In this document: piece after piece, positions 17,855-27,006 of the stretch
Layout: the number at the start of each line of letters is the position of its first letter
How positions within the stretch are numbered: position 1 is the first letter of the stretch
Origin: JBFWUM01 sp050247255
GTDB taxonomy: Bacteria > Acidobacteriota > Vicinamibacteria > Vicinamibacterales > UBA2999
DNA length: 34,420 bases
Assembly: GCA_050247255.1 (NCBI GenBank)
Contig: JBFWUM010000044.1
Coordinates: 1-34,420 of the forward strand
Direction of reading: 5' to 3'
Notes under the pieces: model-generated
What the model was told of the DNA's origin: nothing
Databases searched by the model: none
Seen by the model: the letters and a program-made list of their open reading frames with translations, nothing else
Position numbers and translations under genes: made by a program

Positions 17855-19318
17855 GTGGACGCGTATTCGGCGTTTCTCCGGGAATTCCCTGCCTACACCG
17901 GGACGGCGGCGCTCGACCGCCTGCGGGCGGAGGAATATCCCCGTCTCGGTGCCGGCCGGCACGTCTACCTGGACTACACCGGGGCGGGGCTGTACGCCGA
18001 GTCGCAGGTCCGTGACCACGTTGCGCTCCTGGCGGGCAACGTCCTCGGCAATCCGCATTCAGGGAGCCTGACCTCGTCGGCCGCCACCGCCCTCGTCGAA
18101 GGGGCGCGCCGCCGCGTGCTCGAGTGGTTCAACGCGCCGGCGCACGACTACACGGCAATCTTCACGCCGAACGCCACCGGCGCCATCAAGGAGGTCGGCG
18201 AAGCCTACCCCTTCGACGCCGGCAGCGAGTTGCTGCTCTCGTTCGACAACCACAACTCCGTGAACGGCGTCCGCGAGTTCGCGCGGCGGCGTGGCGCGTC
18301 GGTGACCTACGTGCCGCTGACGATGCCGGACCTCCGCATGGATGATGCGGCGCTCCGCGCGCGGCTGGCGAGCGGGGACGGCGAGGCGCCGCGGCTGTTC
18401 GCATATCCCGCGCAGTCCAACTTTTCGGGCGTGAAGCACCCCCTGGAGTACGTCGCCCTGGCCCGGCGCCACGGCTGGGACGTGCTGCTCGACGCCGCCG
18501 CCTATGTGCCGACCAACCGGCTCGATCTCTCCGAGGTGCAGCCCGATTTCGTGGCGGTGTCGTTCTACAAGATGTTCGGGTATCCGACCGGCGTCGGCTG
18601 CCTGATCGCGCGGCGGTCGACGCTCGATCGGCTGCGGCGGCCATGGTTCGCGGGCGGCACGGTGAACTTTGCCACCGTCCACGGACTGGCCCACATCCTC
18701 GCCCGCGGCGAGGCCGGCTATGAAGACGGTACCGTCAACTTCCTGAGCATCCCGGCGGTCACCATCGGTCTCGATCATCTCCAGCGTGTTGGGCTGGATC
18801 GTGTCCAGCAGCGTCTGCAGGCGCTGACCGGCTGGACGCTGCGGCACCTGCTCGAGCTGCGCCACGCCAACGGGCGGCACATGGTGCGGATCTACGGCCC
18901 GGCCGACACCGTCGACCGGGGCGCGACAATCACCTTCAACCTGTACGATGCCGAGGGGCACCTGCTCGACTACCGGCGCATCGAGGAGCTGGCGTCGGCG
19001 CAGCGCATCTCGCTGCGCACCGGCTGCTTCTGCAACCCGGGCGCAGGCGAGACGGCCGAGGCGATCACGGACGAGGATGTGGCGGAGGCGTTGGCCGCGG
19101 GCGCGGACATGAGCCTGCCGCGGTTCATGCAGATCGTGCAGCACCGCGGCGGCCGCAGCGCCGGCGCCATCCGCGCGTCGCTCGGGCTGGTGAGCAACTT
19201 CGAGGATGCGCGCCGGTTCGTGGACTTCGTGTCGGGCTTCCGCGATCAGACGCGGCTGACGATCGGCGACGTCACGTTCGACATCGAGTCGTGCAGAGTG
19301 ATTCGAGATGGTAGTTAG
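17855..19318 (+). CDS. Class V aminotransferase / Moco-sulfurase-like PLP enzyme
   Basis: This 487-residue fold-type I PLP enzyme resembles the N-terminal half of molybdenum cofactor sulfurase. VYLDYTGAGLYAESQV near the N-terminus and FAYPAQSNFSG and LLDAAAYVPTNRLDLS in the middle match that group. The PLP Lys is in SFYKMFGYPTGVGCLI (about 239). LRTGCFCNPGAGE carries the Cys that would hold the persulfide, and the pair CFC matches eukaryotic-type Moco sulfurases. There is no MOSC domain. It may desulfurate cysteine for a molybdenum hydroxylase, but no such enzyme is in the window, so a general cysteine desulfurase-like or lyase role remains possible. It starts at GTG, possibly leaderless, and converges on the MBL lipoprotein gene with 4 nt between stops. 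Confidence 0.8.
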   Translation: MDAYSAFLREFPAYTGTAALDRLRAEEYPRLGAGRHVYLDYTGAGLYAESQVRDHVALLAGNVLGNPHSGSLTSSAATALVEGARRRVLEWFNAPAHDYTAIFTPNATGAIKEVGEAYPFDAGSELLLSFDNHNSVNGVREFARRRGASVTYVPLTMPDLRMDDAALRARLASGDGEAPRLFAYPAQSNFSGVKHPLEYVALARRHGWDVLLDAAAYVPTNRLDLSEVQPDFVAVSFYKMFGYPTGVGCLIARRSTLDRLRRPWFAGGTVNFATVHGLAHILARGEAGYEDGTVNFLSIPAVTIGLDHLQRVGLDRVQQRLQALTGWTLRHLLELRHANGRHMVRIYGPADTVDRGATITFNLYDAEGHLLDYRRIEELASAQRISLRTGCFCNPGAGETAEAITDEDVAEALAAGADMSLPRFMQIVQHRGGRSAGAIRASLGLVSNFEDARRFVDFVSGFRDQTRLTIGDVTFDIESCRVIRDGS

Positions 19319-19322
19319 GTAG

Positions 19323-20789
19323 CTACTCCGTCGGCGCTTCCCTGGGTTTCTCGGCCAGCGTCTGCAGCACCTCCTGGTGCGTCTGGATGCGGCCGTGAAT
19401 CGGCACGTGGCGGACCGGCGTGAGGTTGCGCGCGCGCAGGTTCTCGATGAAGTTGTCGCCCCACGGGTGCTGCAGCCAGTTCACGTCGTAGAAATCGGCC
19501 TGGATCAGCGTGCGATCCGCCGGAATCCACGCATAGAGCAGCAGCCCGGTGTGGATGTTGCCGTTCGACTTGTACAGCTCGATGTGGTTCGTGCCGTCGC
19601 GCAGCGTCAGCTGATCATCGACGAGCTGGAACATCGGCTCCTTCGGGCTGCGCGCCAGCGCGTCCTGCCCCAGCATGTGCGGCCGGGTAGCGATCTCGCG
19701 CAGGAACGCCTCGTTGCCGCGGTGGGTGATGATCGTGAGCCCTTCGGCGACCGCGGCGCGGAAGCCGCCCGCGTGATCGAGGTGGTGGTGCGACACGATG
19801 GCGTGGGTCAGCGGCTTGTTCGGGACCAGTTCCTTCGCCCGCGCGATCACCGCCTGGGTGCGCGCATCGTTGAGCGGTACCTCGAACAGCGTCGTGTGAT
19901 CGTCGAACTCGAAGAGCACGCTGTGGTGGCTGCCGCCGGCCAGCCACCAGACGCCCGGGCGGATCTGCTCCACCGTCACGTTGATCGGCGGCGGCTCCGG
20001 CGCCGACGCGCTGCGGACCTCCTCAGACGCGGCAAGGTTACCGGCGTCCTCGTCGACGGCGTTCCGGGTCAGCGTGATGTCGGCGGTCGTGAAGCGATCG
20101 GTCTTCTGCGTGAGCCGCTTCGGCAGCTGCAGGCCGTTCACCGCCTCGTAGTCGGCAAAGGTGGTCTCGACCTCCACGTCTCCCCAGTTGGCGTCGTACT
20201 CCATGCGCGACACGTGGTTCGGCAGGCTGGTCGCCGGATCGATGGCCAGCGTGATGGTGTCGCCCGCCGCGGTCCGGATGTCGACGTGCGTGAAGCCGTC
20301 CTCGTCGCGGCGATTGCTCAGCGTGGCGCCATCCTGGAGTGCGGCCCGCACCGCCGCAACCGGGTGGTCCAGCGTCGAGCGGCGGCGCTGCTGCGCCGTC
20401 GCGTCGTTGGTGCGCTGCGCCTGCCCCCGCGCGTTGATGTTGAACCCCACGTCGCCGTCGAGCCGCTGATCGAAGCGGTTGACCGTGGCCAGGGCGAACG
20501 GGAACTGCGCCGTCCGTACCTGCTGCAGGCGGGCGCGATTGTTTTCGAGATCGAGGGTCCAGCGGAAATCGGTGACCTTGAAGGTATTCGGCGGGTCATC
20601 GGGCGTCGCTGCGCCGCCCATGGCGCCATTGGTACCGCCCCCCTCCATCACCAGGGTGCGGACCGCGAGGATCCGATCAGCACCGCCCAGCGCTTCCGCC
20701 GCGGCGTCGATGACCTGCCGCTCGGGGGTCGCGCGCGAACACGAGGCGGCGACGAGCACCGCCACCAGAACCAGATTGACCCGTCGCAT
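19323..20789 (-). CDS. Metallo-beta-lactamase-fold lipoprotein
   Basis: This 488-residue protein begins with a lipoprotein signal (VNLVLVAVLVAASC, lipobox AASC). The N-terminal region (about 25-280) is beta-rich, with regularly spaced strands such as VTDFRWTLDLENNRARLQQ and SRMEYDANWGDVEVETTFADYEAVNGLQLPKRL; this resembles LolA/LppX-like exported domains. The C-terminal half is an MBL domain with SHHHLDHAGG (zinc HxHxDH), a later acidic metal residue in TLIQADFYD and a final His in VPIHGR. It is probably a periplasmic or outer-membrane hydrolase. An AGGAGG precedes the ATG, 24 nt after ilvD, so it is probably the last gene of the ilv operon. The substrate is unknown. Confidence 0.85.
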   Translation of the reverse strand: MRRVNLVLVAVLVAASCSRATPERQVIDAAAEALGGADRILAVRTLVMEGGGTNGAMGGAATPDDPPNTFKVTDFRWTLDLENNRARLQQVRTAQFPFALATVNRFDQRLDGDVGFNINARGQAQRTNDATAQQRRRSTLDHPVAAVRAALQDGATLSNRRDEDGFTHVDIRTAAGDTITLAIDPATSLPNHVSRMEYDANWGDVEVETTFADYEAVNGLQLPKRLTQKTDRFTTADITLTRNAVDEDAGNLAASEEVRSASAPEPPPINVTVEQIRPGVWWLAGGSHHSVLFEFDDHTTLFEVPLNDARTQAVIARAKELVPNKPLTHAIVSHHHLDHAGGFRAAVAEGLTIITHRGNEAFLREIATRPHMLGQDALARSPKEPMFQLVDDQLTLRDGTNHIELYKSNGNIHTGLLLYAWIPADRTLIQADFYDVNWLQHPWGDNFIENLRARNLTPVRHVPIHGRIQTHQEVLQTLAEKPREAPTE

Positions 20790-20813
20790 CTCGCCTCCTG
20801 AATCTGTAAGGAG

Positions 20814-22477
20814 CTAGTCGGTAATGCAGCCTTCGGACGCGGACTTTACCAGACGGACATACTTGGCGAGCACCCCGCTCGTCACCTTCGGCGCCGGCGC
20901 CTTCCATGCCTGGCGGCGGGCGGCCAGCTCATCGTCGTTCACGTGCAGCGTCAGCGCGCAGGCATCGGCGTCGACCGTGATGCGATCGCCGTCGCGCACC
21001 AGGGCAATCGGCCCGCCTTCCTGCGCTTCCGGCGTGATGTGGCCGATGATGAACCCGTGCGAACCGCCTGAGAAGCGGCCGTCGGTGAGCATGGCCACGT
21101 CCTTGCCAAGACCGGCGCCCATGATCGCCGACGTCGGCGTCAGCATCTCCGGCATGCCAGGGCCGCCCTTCGGGCCCTCGTAGCGGATGATGACCACCGA
21201 CCCCCTGGCGATCTCCCCCTTCTCGAGCCCTGCGAGCATGTCCTCTTCGGCGTCGTAGACCTTCGCCGGCCCGCTGAACAGCGCGCCTTCCTTGCCGGTG
21301 ATCTTCGCCACGGCGCCGGTCGGCGCCAGGTTGCCGGTCAGGATGCGGATATGGCCGCGCGGCAGCACCGGCTGCTCAATCGGCTGGATCACCTTCTGGC
21401 CTGCCGACAGCGGCGGCGCGTCGTCGAGGTTCTCGCCGAGCGTCTTCCCGGTCACCGTCAGGCAGTCCCCGTTCAGGTAGCCGCGCTCGAGCAGGTACTT
21501 CATCAGCGCCGGCGTCCCGCCGACGGCGTGCAGATCCTCCTGCACGTAGGTGCCGCTCGGCTTCAGGTCGGCCAGCAGCGGCACACGGTCGCTTGCCTTC
21601 TGGAAGTCGTCGAGCGACAGCGGAATGCCAGCCGCCCGGGCAATGGCGATCAGGTGGAGCACCGCGTTGGTCGATCCGCCAACGGCCATGACCATGACCA
21701 TGGCGTTTTCGAACGACGCGCGCGTCAGGATGTCGAGCGGCTTGAGATCGCGCTCGAGCAGGAGCTTCGCGGCGTCGCCGGCGCGGCGGCACTCGTCGGC
21801 CTTGCTGGAATCCTCGGCGGGCAGCGACGAGCTGTACGGCAGCGACAGGCCAAGCGCCTCAATTGCGACCGCCATGGTGTTGGCGGTGTACATGCCGCCG
21901 CACGCCCCGGCGCCGGGGCACGAGTGCTTGACGATGTCGATGCGCTGCTCGTCGGTGATGGTGCCGGCGAGATACTCGCCGTACGACTGGAAGGCCGAGA
22001 TGATGTCGCGCGGCTTGCCGAGCGCATGGCCGGCGCGGATCGTGCCGCCGTAGACCATGATGGCCGGCCGGTTCAGCCGCGCCATGGCAATGACCGACCC
22101 CGGCATGTTCTTGTCGCAGCCGGGCACGGTGATGAGCGCGTCGTACCACTGCGCCCGCATCACCGTCTCGATCGAGTCGGCAATCAGGTCGCGCGACGGC
22201 AGCGAGTAGCTCATCCCCTCGGTGCCCATCGACAGCCCGTCGCTCACGCCGATGGTGTTGAAGCGCAGGCCGACGAGGCCCGCCGCCTGAACGCCATCCT
22301 TGACGTAGCCGGCGAGCCGATCGAGGTGCATGTTGCAGGTGTTGCCTTCGTACCACATGCTGCAGATGCCGACCTGCGGCTTCTGCAGGTCGGCGTCGGT
22401 CAGGCCGACGCCGTACAGCATGGCTTGCGAGGCCCCCTGCGAACGGGGCTGGGTGACGCGGGAGGAGTACTTGTTCA

Positions 22478-22478
<1 letters not shown>
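20814..22478 (-). CDS. ilvD: Dihydroxy-acid dehydratase
   Basis: IlvD (554 residues) dehydrates 2,3-dihydroxyisovalerate and 2,3-dihydroxy-3-methylvalerate, the third step of Val/Ile synthesis, using an Fe-S cluster. The cluster cysteines are visible in GICSMWYEGNTCNMHL, VPGCDKNMPG and PGAGACGGMYTANTM. Further family motifs are FSGPAKVYDAEEDML, RYEGPKGGPGMPEML and TDGRFSGGSHGFIIGH. The ATG at 22478 (MNKYSSRVTQ) is the true start; the longer open frame upstream only shadows ilvC. The ilvC stop and this start share one base (TGATG), so translation is coupled. It is followed after 24 nt by the MBL lipoprotein gene. Confidence 0.97.
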
Positions 22479-23500
<1,022 letters not shown>

Positions 23501-23522
23501 TACTGCTCCCTGTGAAGAATTC

Positions 23523-23585
23523 AGAAGCTAGAAGCCAGAAGTTAGAATCCAACCTCAATTTCCAGCTTCTCGCTTCTCGCTTCTA
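23523..23585. repeat. Inverted heptamer arrays between ilvN and ilvC
   Basis: The left arm (23523-23550) reads AGAAGCT, AGAAGCC, AGAAGTT, AGAATCC. The right arm (23565-23585) is GCTTCTC twice then GCTTCTA. The arms pair as three blocks of 5-6 bp separated by single mismatches at the 7-nt period. In transcript sense (minus) the first unit TAGAAGC supplies the ilvN stop TAG. The hairpin would stand about 20 nt before the ilvC start. Confidence 0.75.
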
Positions 23586-24089
23586 CTGAACGATATCGCC
23601 GGCCGACGTGGCCGTGTCGCCGCGGCGCATGGCGACCTGCCCGGTGCGCACCATTTCGATGATGCCAAGCGGCTCGAGCCGCGAGATCACCGTGTCGACA
23701 TGGGGCGGCTCGCCGGTGATCTCCAGCGTCATCGTCTGCTCGCCGGTGTCGACGATATGCGCGCGGGTCTCGTCGACGACGCGCAGCAGGTTGGCGCGGT
23801 CGTGGCCGGCCACTGCCACCTTGACGAGCGCCAGGTCGCGCGCCACCGACGGCGTCGCGCCGAGGTCCTCGACCTGCATCACGTTGACCAGCTTGTAGAG
23901 ATACGCGGTGACGCGCTCGGCGCTGACCTGGTCGCTGTCGATGACGATCGTCATCCGCGAAATGCCGGGCTCCGCCGTCCGGCCGACGGTCAGCGATTCG
24001 ATGTTGAACGCGCGGCGGCGGAACAGCGAGGCGACGCGATTGAGGACGCCGGGCTTGTCTTCAACGAGGGCAACGAGTGTGTGATGCAT
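23583..24089 (-). CDS. ilvN: Acetolactate synthase small (regulatory) subunit
   Basis: This 168-residue regulatory subunit stimulates the large subunit and confers valine feedback inhibition. The N-terminal ACT domain is clear: HTLVALVEDKPGVLNRVASLFRRRAFNIESLTVGRT and the effector-site region RMTIVIDSDQ. The C-terminal ALS_ss domain has ARDLALVKVAV and LEPLGIIEMVRTGQVAMRRG. Length is normal for IlvH-type subunits. The ATG shares a base with the ilvB stop (TAATG), giving one-to-one coupling. The stop codon is the first three bases of a TAGAAGC heptamer array. Confidence 0.96.
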   Translation of the reverse strand: MHHTLVALVEDKPGVLNRVASLFRRRAFNIESLTVGRTAEPGISRMTIVIDSDQVSAERVTAYLYKLVNVMQVEDLGATPSVARDLALVKVAVAGHDRANLLRVVDETRAHIVDTGEQTMTLEITGEPPHVDTVISRLEPLGIIEMVRTGQVAMRRGDTATSAGDIVQ

Positions 24090-25813
24090 TAAATGGGATC
24101 CTCAGCCGTCTCCGCCAGCACCGACGGCTCGGGGCGGCGAATCATCGCGTGCAGGTCGGCGCCGGCGGGCACCATCGGGTAGACGCTGTCTTCCTGCTCG
24201 ACGCGGAAATCGATCAGCACGGTGCCCTCGGCCTGGCGCGCCTGGTCGACAACGCCGGCCACCTGGGCGCGCTGGTCGGCGCGGAGGCCGAGCAGCCCGT
24301 GGGCCTCGGCCAGCTTGACGAAGTCGGGGCTGCGCAGCGGCGTCGACGAGTAGCGGCGCTCGTAGAAGAACTCCTGCCACTGCCGCACCATGCCGAGGTA
24401 GCCGTTGTTGATGATGGCGACGTTGATCTTCACGCCTTCCTGCGCCGCCGTGCAGAGCTCGGCCTGCGTCATCTGGAAGCCGCCGTCGCCGACGATCGCC
24501 CAGACCTCGGCGTCCGGCCGCGCCATCTTGGCGCCGATCGCCGCCGGCACGGCGAAGCCCATCGTGCCGAGGCCGCCGGAGGTGATGAGCGAGCGCGGCG
24601 TCTCGTGCTTGTAGTACTGCGCCTCCCACATCTGGTGCTGGCCGACGTCGGTCACGACCACGGCCTTCCCTTCCGTGATGCGCCAGATGTCGTTGATCAC
24701 GTGCGCGGCGTAGAGGTGGCCGTTGTCGGGCAGCGACTGGATGTCGCGGACCGCGGTATCCCCCTTCATCGAGCCGATGTACTTCCGCCACGGGCCGTGA
24801 TCGAGCGGGCCGAGCGCGTCGAGCAGATCCTTCAGCGTCTCGCGCAGGTCGGCGACGATCGCGGCGTCGACCGGGACGTTCTTGTTCATCTCCGACGGGT
24901 CGATGTCGACGTGGATCTTCCTGGCGTTCTGCGCGTAGGTCTTGAGGTTGCCGGTGACGCGGTCGTCGAACCGCATGCCGAAGGCCATGAGGAGATCGGC
25001 TTCCTGGATCGCGTGGTTGACCCACGACTCGCCGTGCATCCCCATCATGCCGATGTTGAGCGGATGGCTCGCCGGGAAGCCGCCGAGGCCGAGCAGCGTC
25101 ATCGCCACGGGCACGTCGGCCAGCTCGGCGAAGGCGCGCAGCTCCCGCATGGCGCCGCTCTGGATGACGCCCTGCCCGGCGAGGATGACCGGCTTGCGCG
25201 AGGCGCGAATCAGGTCGACGGCCTTCTGCAGTTCCTTCTGCCCCACCCCCTGCTTCGGGCGGTAGCCGCGCAGCTTGATCGGCGACGGGTCGTACTCCCA
25301 CTCGATCGACTTGTTCTGCGCGTCCTTGGTGATGTCCACCAGCACCGGGCCGGGACGCCCGGACTTGGCGATGTGGAACGCTTCCTTGATCGCCGGCATG
25401 ATGTCTTCGGCGCGCGTCACGAGGTAGTTGTGCTTCGTGATCGGCAGCGTGATGCCGGTGATGTCGGTTTCCTGGAACGCGTCGTAGCCAATCAGCGGGC
25501 TGGGCACCTGGCCGGTGATGCACACCATGGGCACCGAGTCCATCTGAGCCGTGGCGATGCCGGTGACCAGATTCGTGGCACCAGGGCCCGATGTGGCGAT
25601 CGCGACACCGACCTCGCCGCTTGCCCGCGCATAGCCGTCGGCCATGTGCGTCGCCCCCTGCTCGTGCCGGACCAGGACGTGCCGGATCGGGTAGTCGAGG
25701 ATGGCGTCGTAGGCTGGGAGGATGGCCCCGCCGGGGTAACCGAAGACGGTCCGAACCCCTTCATGGACAAGGCATTCCCAGATGATCTGTGCGCCGGTAC
25801 GCTGCGTGGGCAT
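24089..25813 (-). CDS. ilvB: Acetolactate synthase large (catalytic) subunit
   Basis: This TPP- and FAD-dependent enzyme condenses pyruvate with pyruvate or 2-ketobutyrate, the first committed step of Val/Leu/Ile synthesis. The ATG at 25813 (MPTQRTGAQIIWECL) gives a normal 574 residues; the open frame extends about 70 codons upstream through the intergenic region without family similarity. Motifs: GYPGGAILPAYDA, the catalytic Glu in RHEQGATHMADGYARA, ATSGPGATNLVTGIA, the FAD-domain MGMHGE and RFDDRVTGN, and the TPP motif GDGGFQMTQAELCT to INNGYLGMVRQWQ. It is first in the operon ilvB-ilvN-ilvC-ilvD. No T-box or leader peptide is apparent upstream. Confidence 0.97.
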   Translation of the reverse strand: MPTQRTGAQIIWECLVHEGVRTVFGYPGGAILPAYDAILDYPIRHVLVRHEQGATHMADGYARASGEVGVAIATSGPGATNLVTGIATAQMDSVPMVCITGQVPSPLIGYDAFQETDITGITLPITKHNYLVTRAEDIMPAIKEAFHIAKSGRPGPVLVDITKDAQNKSIEWEYDPSPIKLRGYRPKQGVGQKELQKAVDLIRASRKPVILAGQGVIQSGAMRELRAFAELADVPVAMTLLGLGGFPASHPLNIGMMGMHGESWVNHAIQEADLLMAFGMRFDDRVTGNLKTYAQNARKIHVDIDPSEMNKNVPVDAAIVADLRETLKDLLDALGPLDHGPWRKYIGSMKGDTAVRDIQSLPDNGHLYAAHVINDIWRITEGKAVVVTDVGQHQMWEAQYYKHETPRSLITSGGLGTMGFAVPAAIGAKMARPDAEVWAIVGDGGFQMTQAELCTAAQEGVKINVAIINNGYLGMVRQWQEFFYERRYSSTPLRSPDFVKLAEAHGLLGLRADQRAQVAGVVDQARQAEGTVLIDFRVEQEDSVYPMVPAGADLHAMIRRPEPSVLAETAEDPI

Positions 25814-25850
25814 GCGGACCAGTCTGCCCTGTCCGACCGCATCAGTCAAA

Positions 25851-25881
25851 TTGATAGTCCTGCTTACACTATAAGGATAAT
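25851..25881 (+). promoter_or_regulatory. Possible promoter for the glycine-zipper lipoprotein
   Basis: TTGATA (25851-25856) and GATAAT (25876-25881) are spaced 19 nt apart, wider than the 17-nt optimum. The small palindrome TCAAATTGA overlaps the -35. On the other strand, TATAGT lies in the same stretch and could serve ilvB. The divergent spacer is AT-richer than its surroundings. This is a weak call. Confidence 0.3.
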
Positions 25882-25884
25882 GGA

Positions 25885-25919
25885 TGATAGATGGTCGGTG
25901 GTCGGGTTGTGGTCCTGAA
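25885..25919. repeat. Degenerate heptamer array in the ilvB/lipoprotein divergent spacer
   Basis: TGGTCGG occurs twice in exact tandem (25892-25905), flanked at the same 7-nt step by looser units TGATAGA before and GTTGTGG after. It resembles the other heptamer loci but is the weakest. It lies at 5' ends, unlike most of the others. Confidence 0.4.
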
Positions 25920-25949
25920 TTTGAAACATCCGGGCAGGGGGTGACCCAC

Positions 25950-26801
25950 ATGACAAAGCAGTGGATTCTGGCCGGATTCCTGGCGTCGGCGGTGGCCGCC
26001 GGCTGCGGCGACCGCGCCACGCAAAGCGAGCAGAATTTCGAGGAAAACCAGGCCGGAGCGCCTGCCGACGGGGCCGGCGGCGAGGCCGCTCAGCCTGGCG
26101 CTGTAGCTGAGCCTCCGGCCCCGGCTGTAGCCGTCGGCGAGGACAGCCGGACCACGGTGCCGCCTCCCGGGGCTACGCGCCGCGAAGTGCCTCCCCGGAG
26201 CGAGACCGGATCGCCGCGAAGCGAGGCAGCGCCCTCAACGGCGCCGGCAGCCGAACCCGCTGCGCCAGCCCGTCCGCGTTTCGTGGAGCTGACGATCCCT
26301 GCCGGTACCGCGCTGCCGCTCGAACTGACGACGGCGCTCTCGACGAATACGGCCACCGTGGAATCGCCGGTCAGCGCCCGGCTGTCCAACGGCGTGATCA
26401 TCGACGGCGTCACGGTCCTCCCTGCCGGCACCGTCTTCACCGGCCAGGTGATCGACGTGCAGCGTCCCGGCCGCGTCGAGGGGCGGGCCCGCCTCTCGAT
26501 CCGCTTCACCGAGGCGCGCGTCAACGGCTCGCGCGAAGACATCCGCACCAACCCGATCACGTTCGAGGGTGAGGCGACGCGGGGTGAGGACGCGACCAAG
26601 ATCGGCGCCGGCGCCGGCATTGGCGCCATCATCGGCGGCATCGCCGGAGGCGGCGATGGCGCGGCCAAGGGCGCGGCCATCGGCGGCGCCGCCGGCACCG
26701 CCGCGGTCCTCGCGACGCGAGGCCGCGAGGTCGAGCTGGCAAGCGGCACCGACCTCGCCGCGACCGTCGCGACGAGCGCGACGATTCAGGTGGAGCGATA
26801 G
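25950..26801 (+). CDS. Glycine-zipper lipoprotein
   Basis: The start at 25950 opens a lipoprotein signal (KQWILAGFLASAVAAGCGD, lipobox VAAGC); an earlier ATG at 25884 would bury it. The 283-residue protein then has an acidic and Ala/Pro-rich linker (about 20-110) suited to spanning the periplasm. A beta-rich domain follows (FVELTIPAGTALPLELTTALST, VIIDGVTVLPAGTVFTGQV), resembling the TrbI/VirB10-like or conjugal-transfer-type beta domain seen in many small acidobacterial proteins. Near the end is a glycine zipper (IGAGAGIGAIIGGIAGGGDGA), which could insert in a membrane, and a final beta segment VELASGTDLAATV. The function is unknown. The stop TAG is the start of a heptamer array. Confidence 0.75.
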   Translation: MTKQWILAGFLASAVAAGCGDRATQSEQNFEENQAGAPADGAGGEAAQPGAVAEPPAPAVAVGEDSRTTVPPPGATRREVPPRSETGSPRSEAAPSTAPAAEPAAPARPRFVELTIPAGTALPLELTTALSTNTATVESPVSARLSNGVIIDGVTVLPAGTVFTGQVIDVQRPGRVEGRARLSIRFTEARVNGSREDIRTNPITFEGEATRGEDATKIGAGAGIGAIIGGIAGGGDGAAKGAAIGGAAGTAAVLATRGREVELASGTDLAATVATSATIQVER

Positions 26802-26826
26802 GAGTTAGGAGTTAGGAGTCAGGAGG
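26799..26826. repeat. TAGGAGT heptamer array carrying the stop codons of two convergent genes
   Basis: Three exact TAGGAGT units (26799-26819) are followed by CAGGAGG. The first TAG is the stop of the lipoprotein gene. On the minus strand TAA at 26812-26814, spanning two units, is the stop of the CDGSH gene. With a 7-nt period the three TAGs fall in all three plus-strand frames. Confidence 0.8.
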
Positions 26827-27006
26827 GAGACCGCACGCCTTCTTGTGACTGCCGTCGCAGAACGGCTTTTGCGACGAGGCGCCGCAGCGGCAGAGGGCGA
26901 TCGGCAGGCGCGTCGGCGTCTGCTCGACGCCGTTCCAGTCGATCACCCTCACCTCGTCGCCTTCGATGACGTAGGGGCCGTCCTTGCGCAGACGGATGGT
27001 GACCAT
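26812..27006 (-). CDS. CDGSH iron-sulfur domain protein
   Basis: This 64-residue protein has the CDGSH signature CRCGASSQKPFCDGSH, giving the three Cys and one His ligands of a [2Fe-2S] cluster. The N-terminal beta part (VTIRLRKDGPYVIEGDEVRVID) matches small single-CDGSH bacterial proteins, which are redox-active and may transfer clusters or electrons. The ATG shares a base with the stop of the CoA-binding protein gene (TGATG), so the two are coupled. The last five residues (LPPDS) and the stop codon are encoded by the TAGGAGT-type heptamer array read backwards, so the natural C-terminus may have been replaced. Confidence 0.9.
   Translation of the reverse strand: MVTIRLRKDGPYVIEGDEVRVIDWNGVEQTPTRLPIALCRCGASSQKPFCDGSHKKACGLPPDS

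Noticed and set aside
19323..20789. Quorum-quenching lactonase or true beta-lactamase.
   Set aside because: The HxHxDH motif is shared by the whole superfamily, and the large exported N-terminal domain does not fit either type.
25814..25949. T-box, leader peptide or riboswitch controlling the ilv operon.
   Set aside because: No T-box consensus, no run of Val/Leu/Ile codons and no convincing terminator/antiterminator pair could be found.
25814..26020. N-terminal extension of IlvB through the intergenic region.
   Set aside because: It crosses the promoter region and the lipoprotein gene start. The 574-residue form matches family length.
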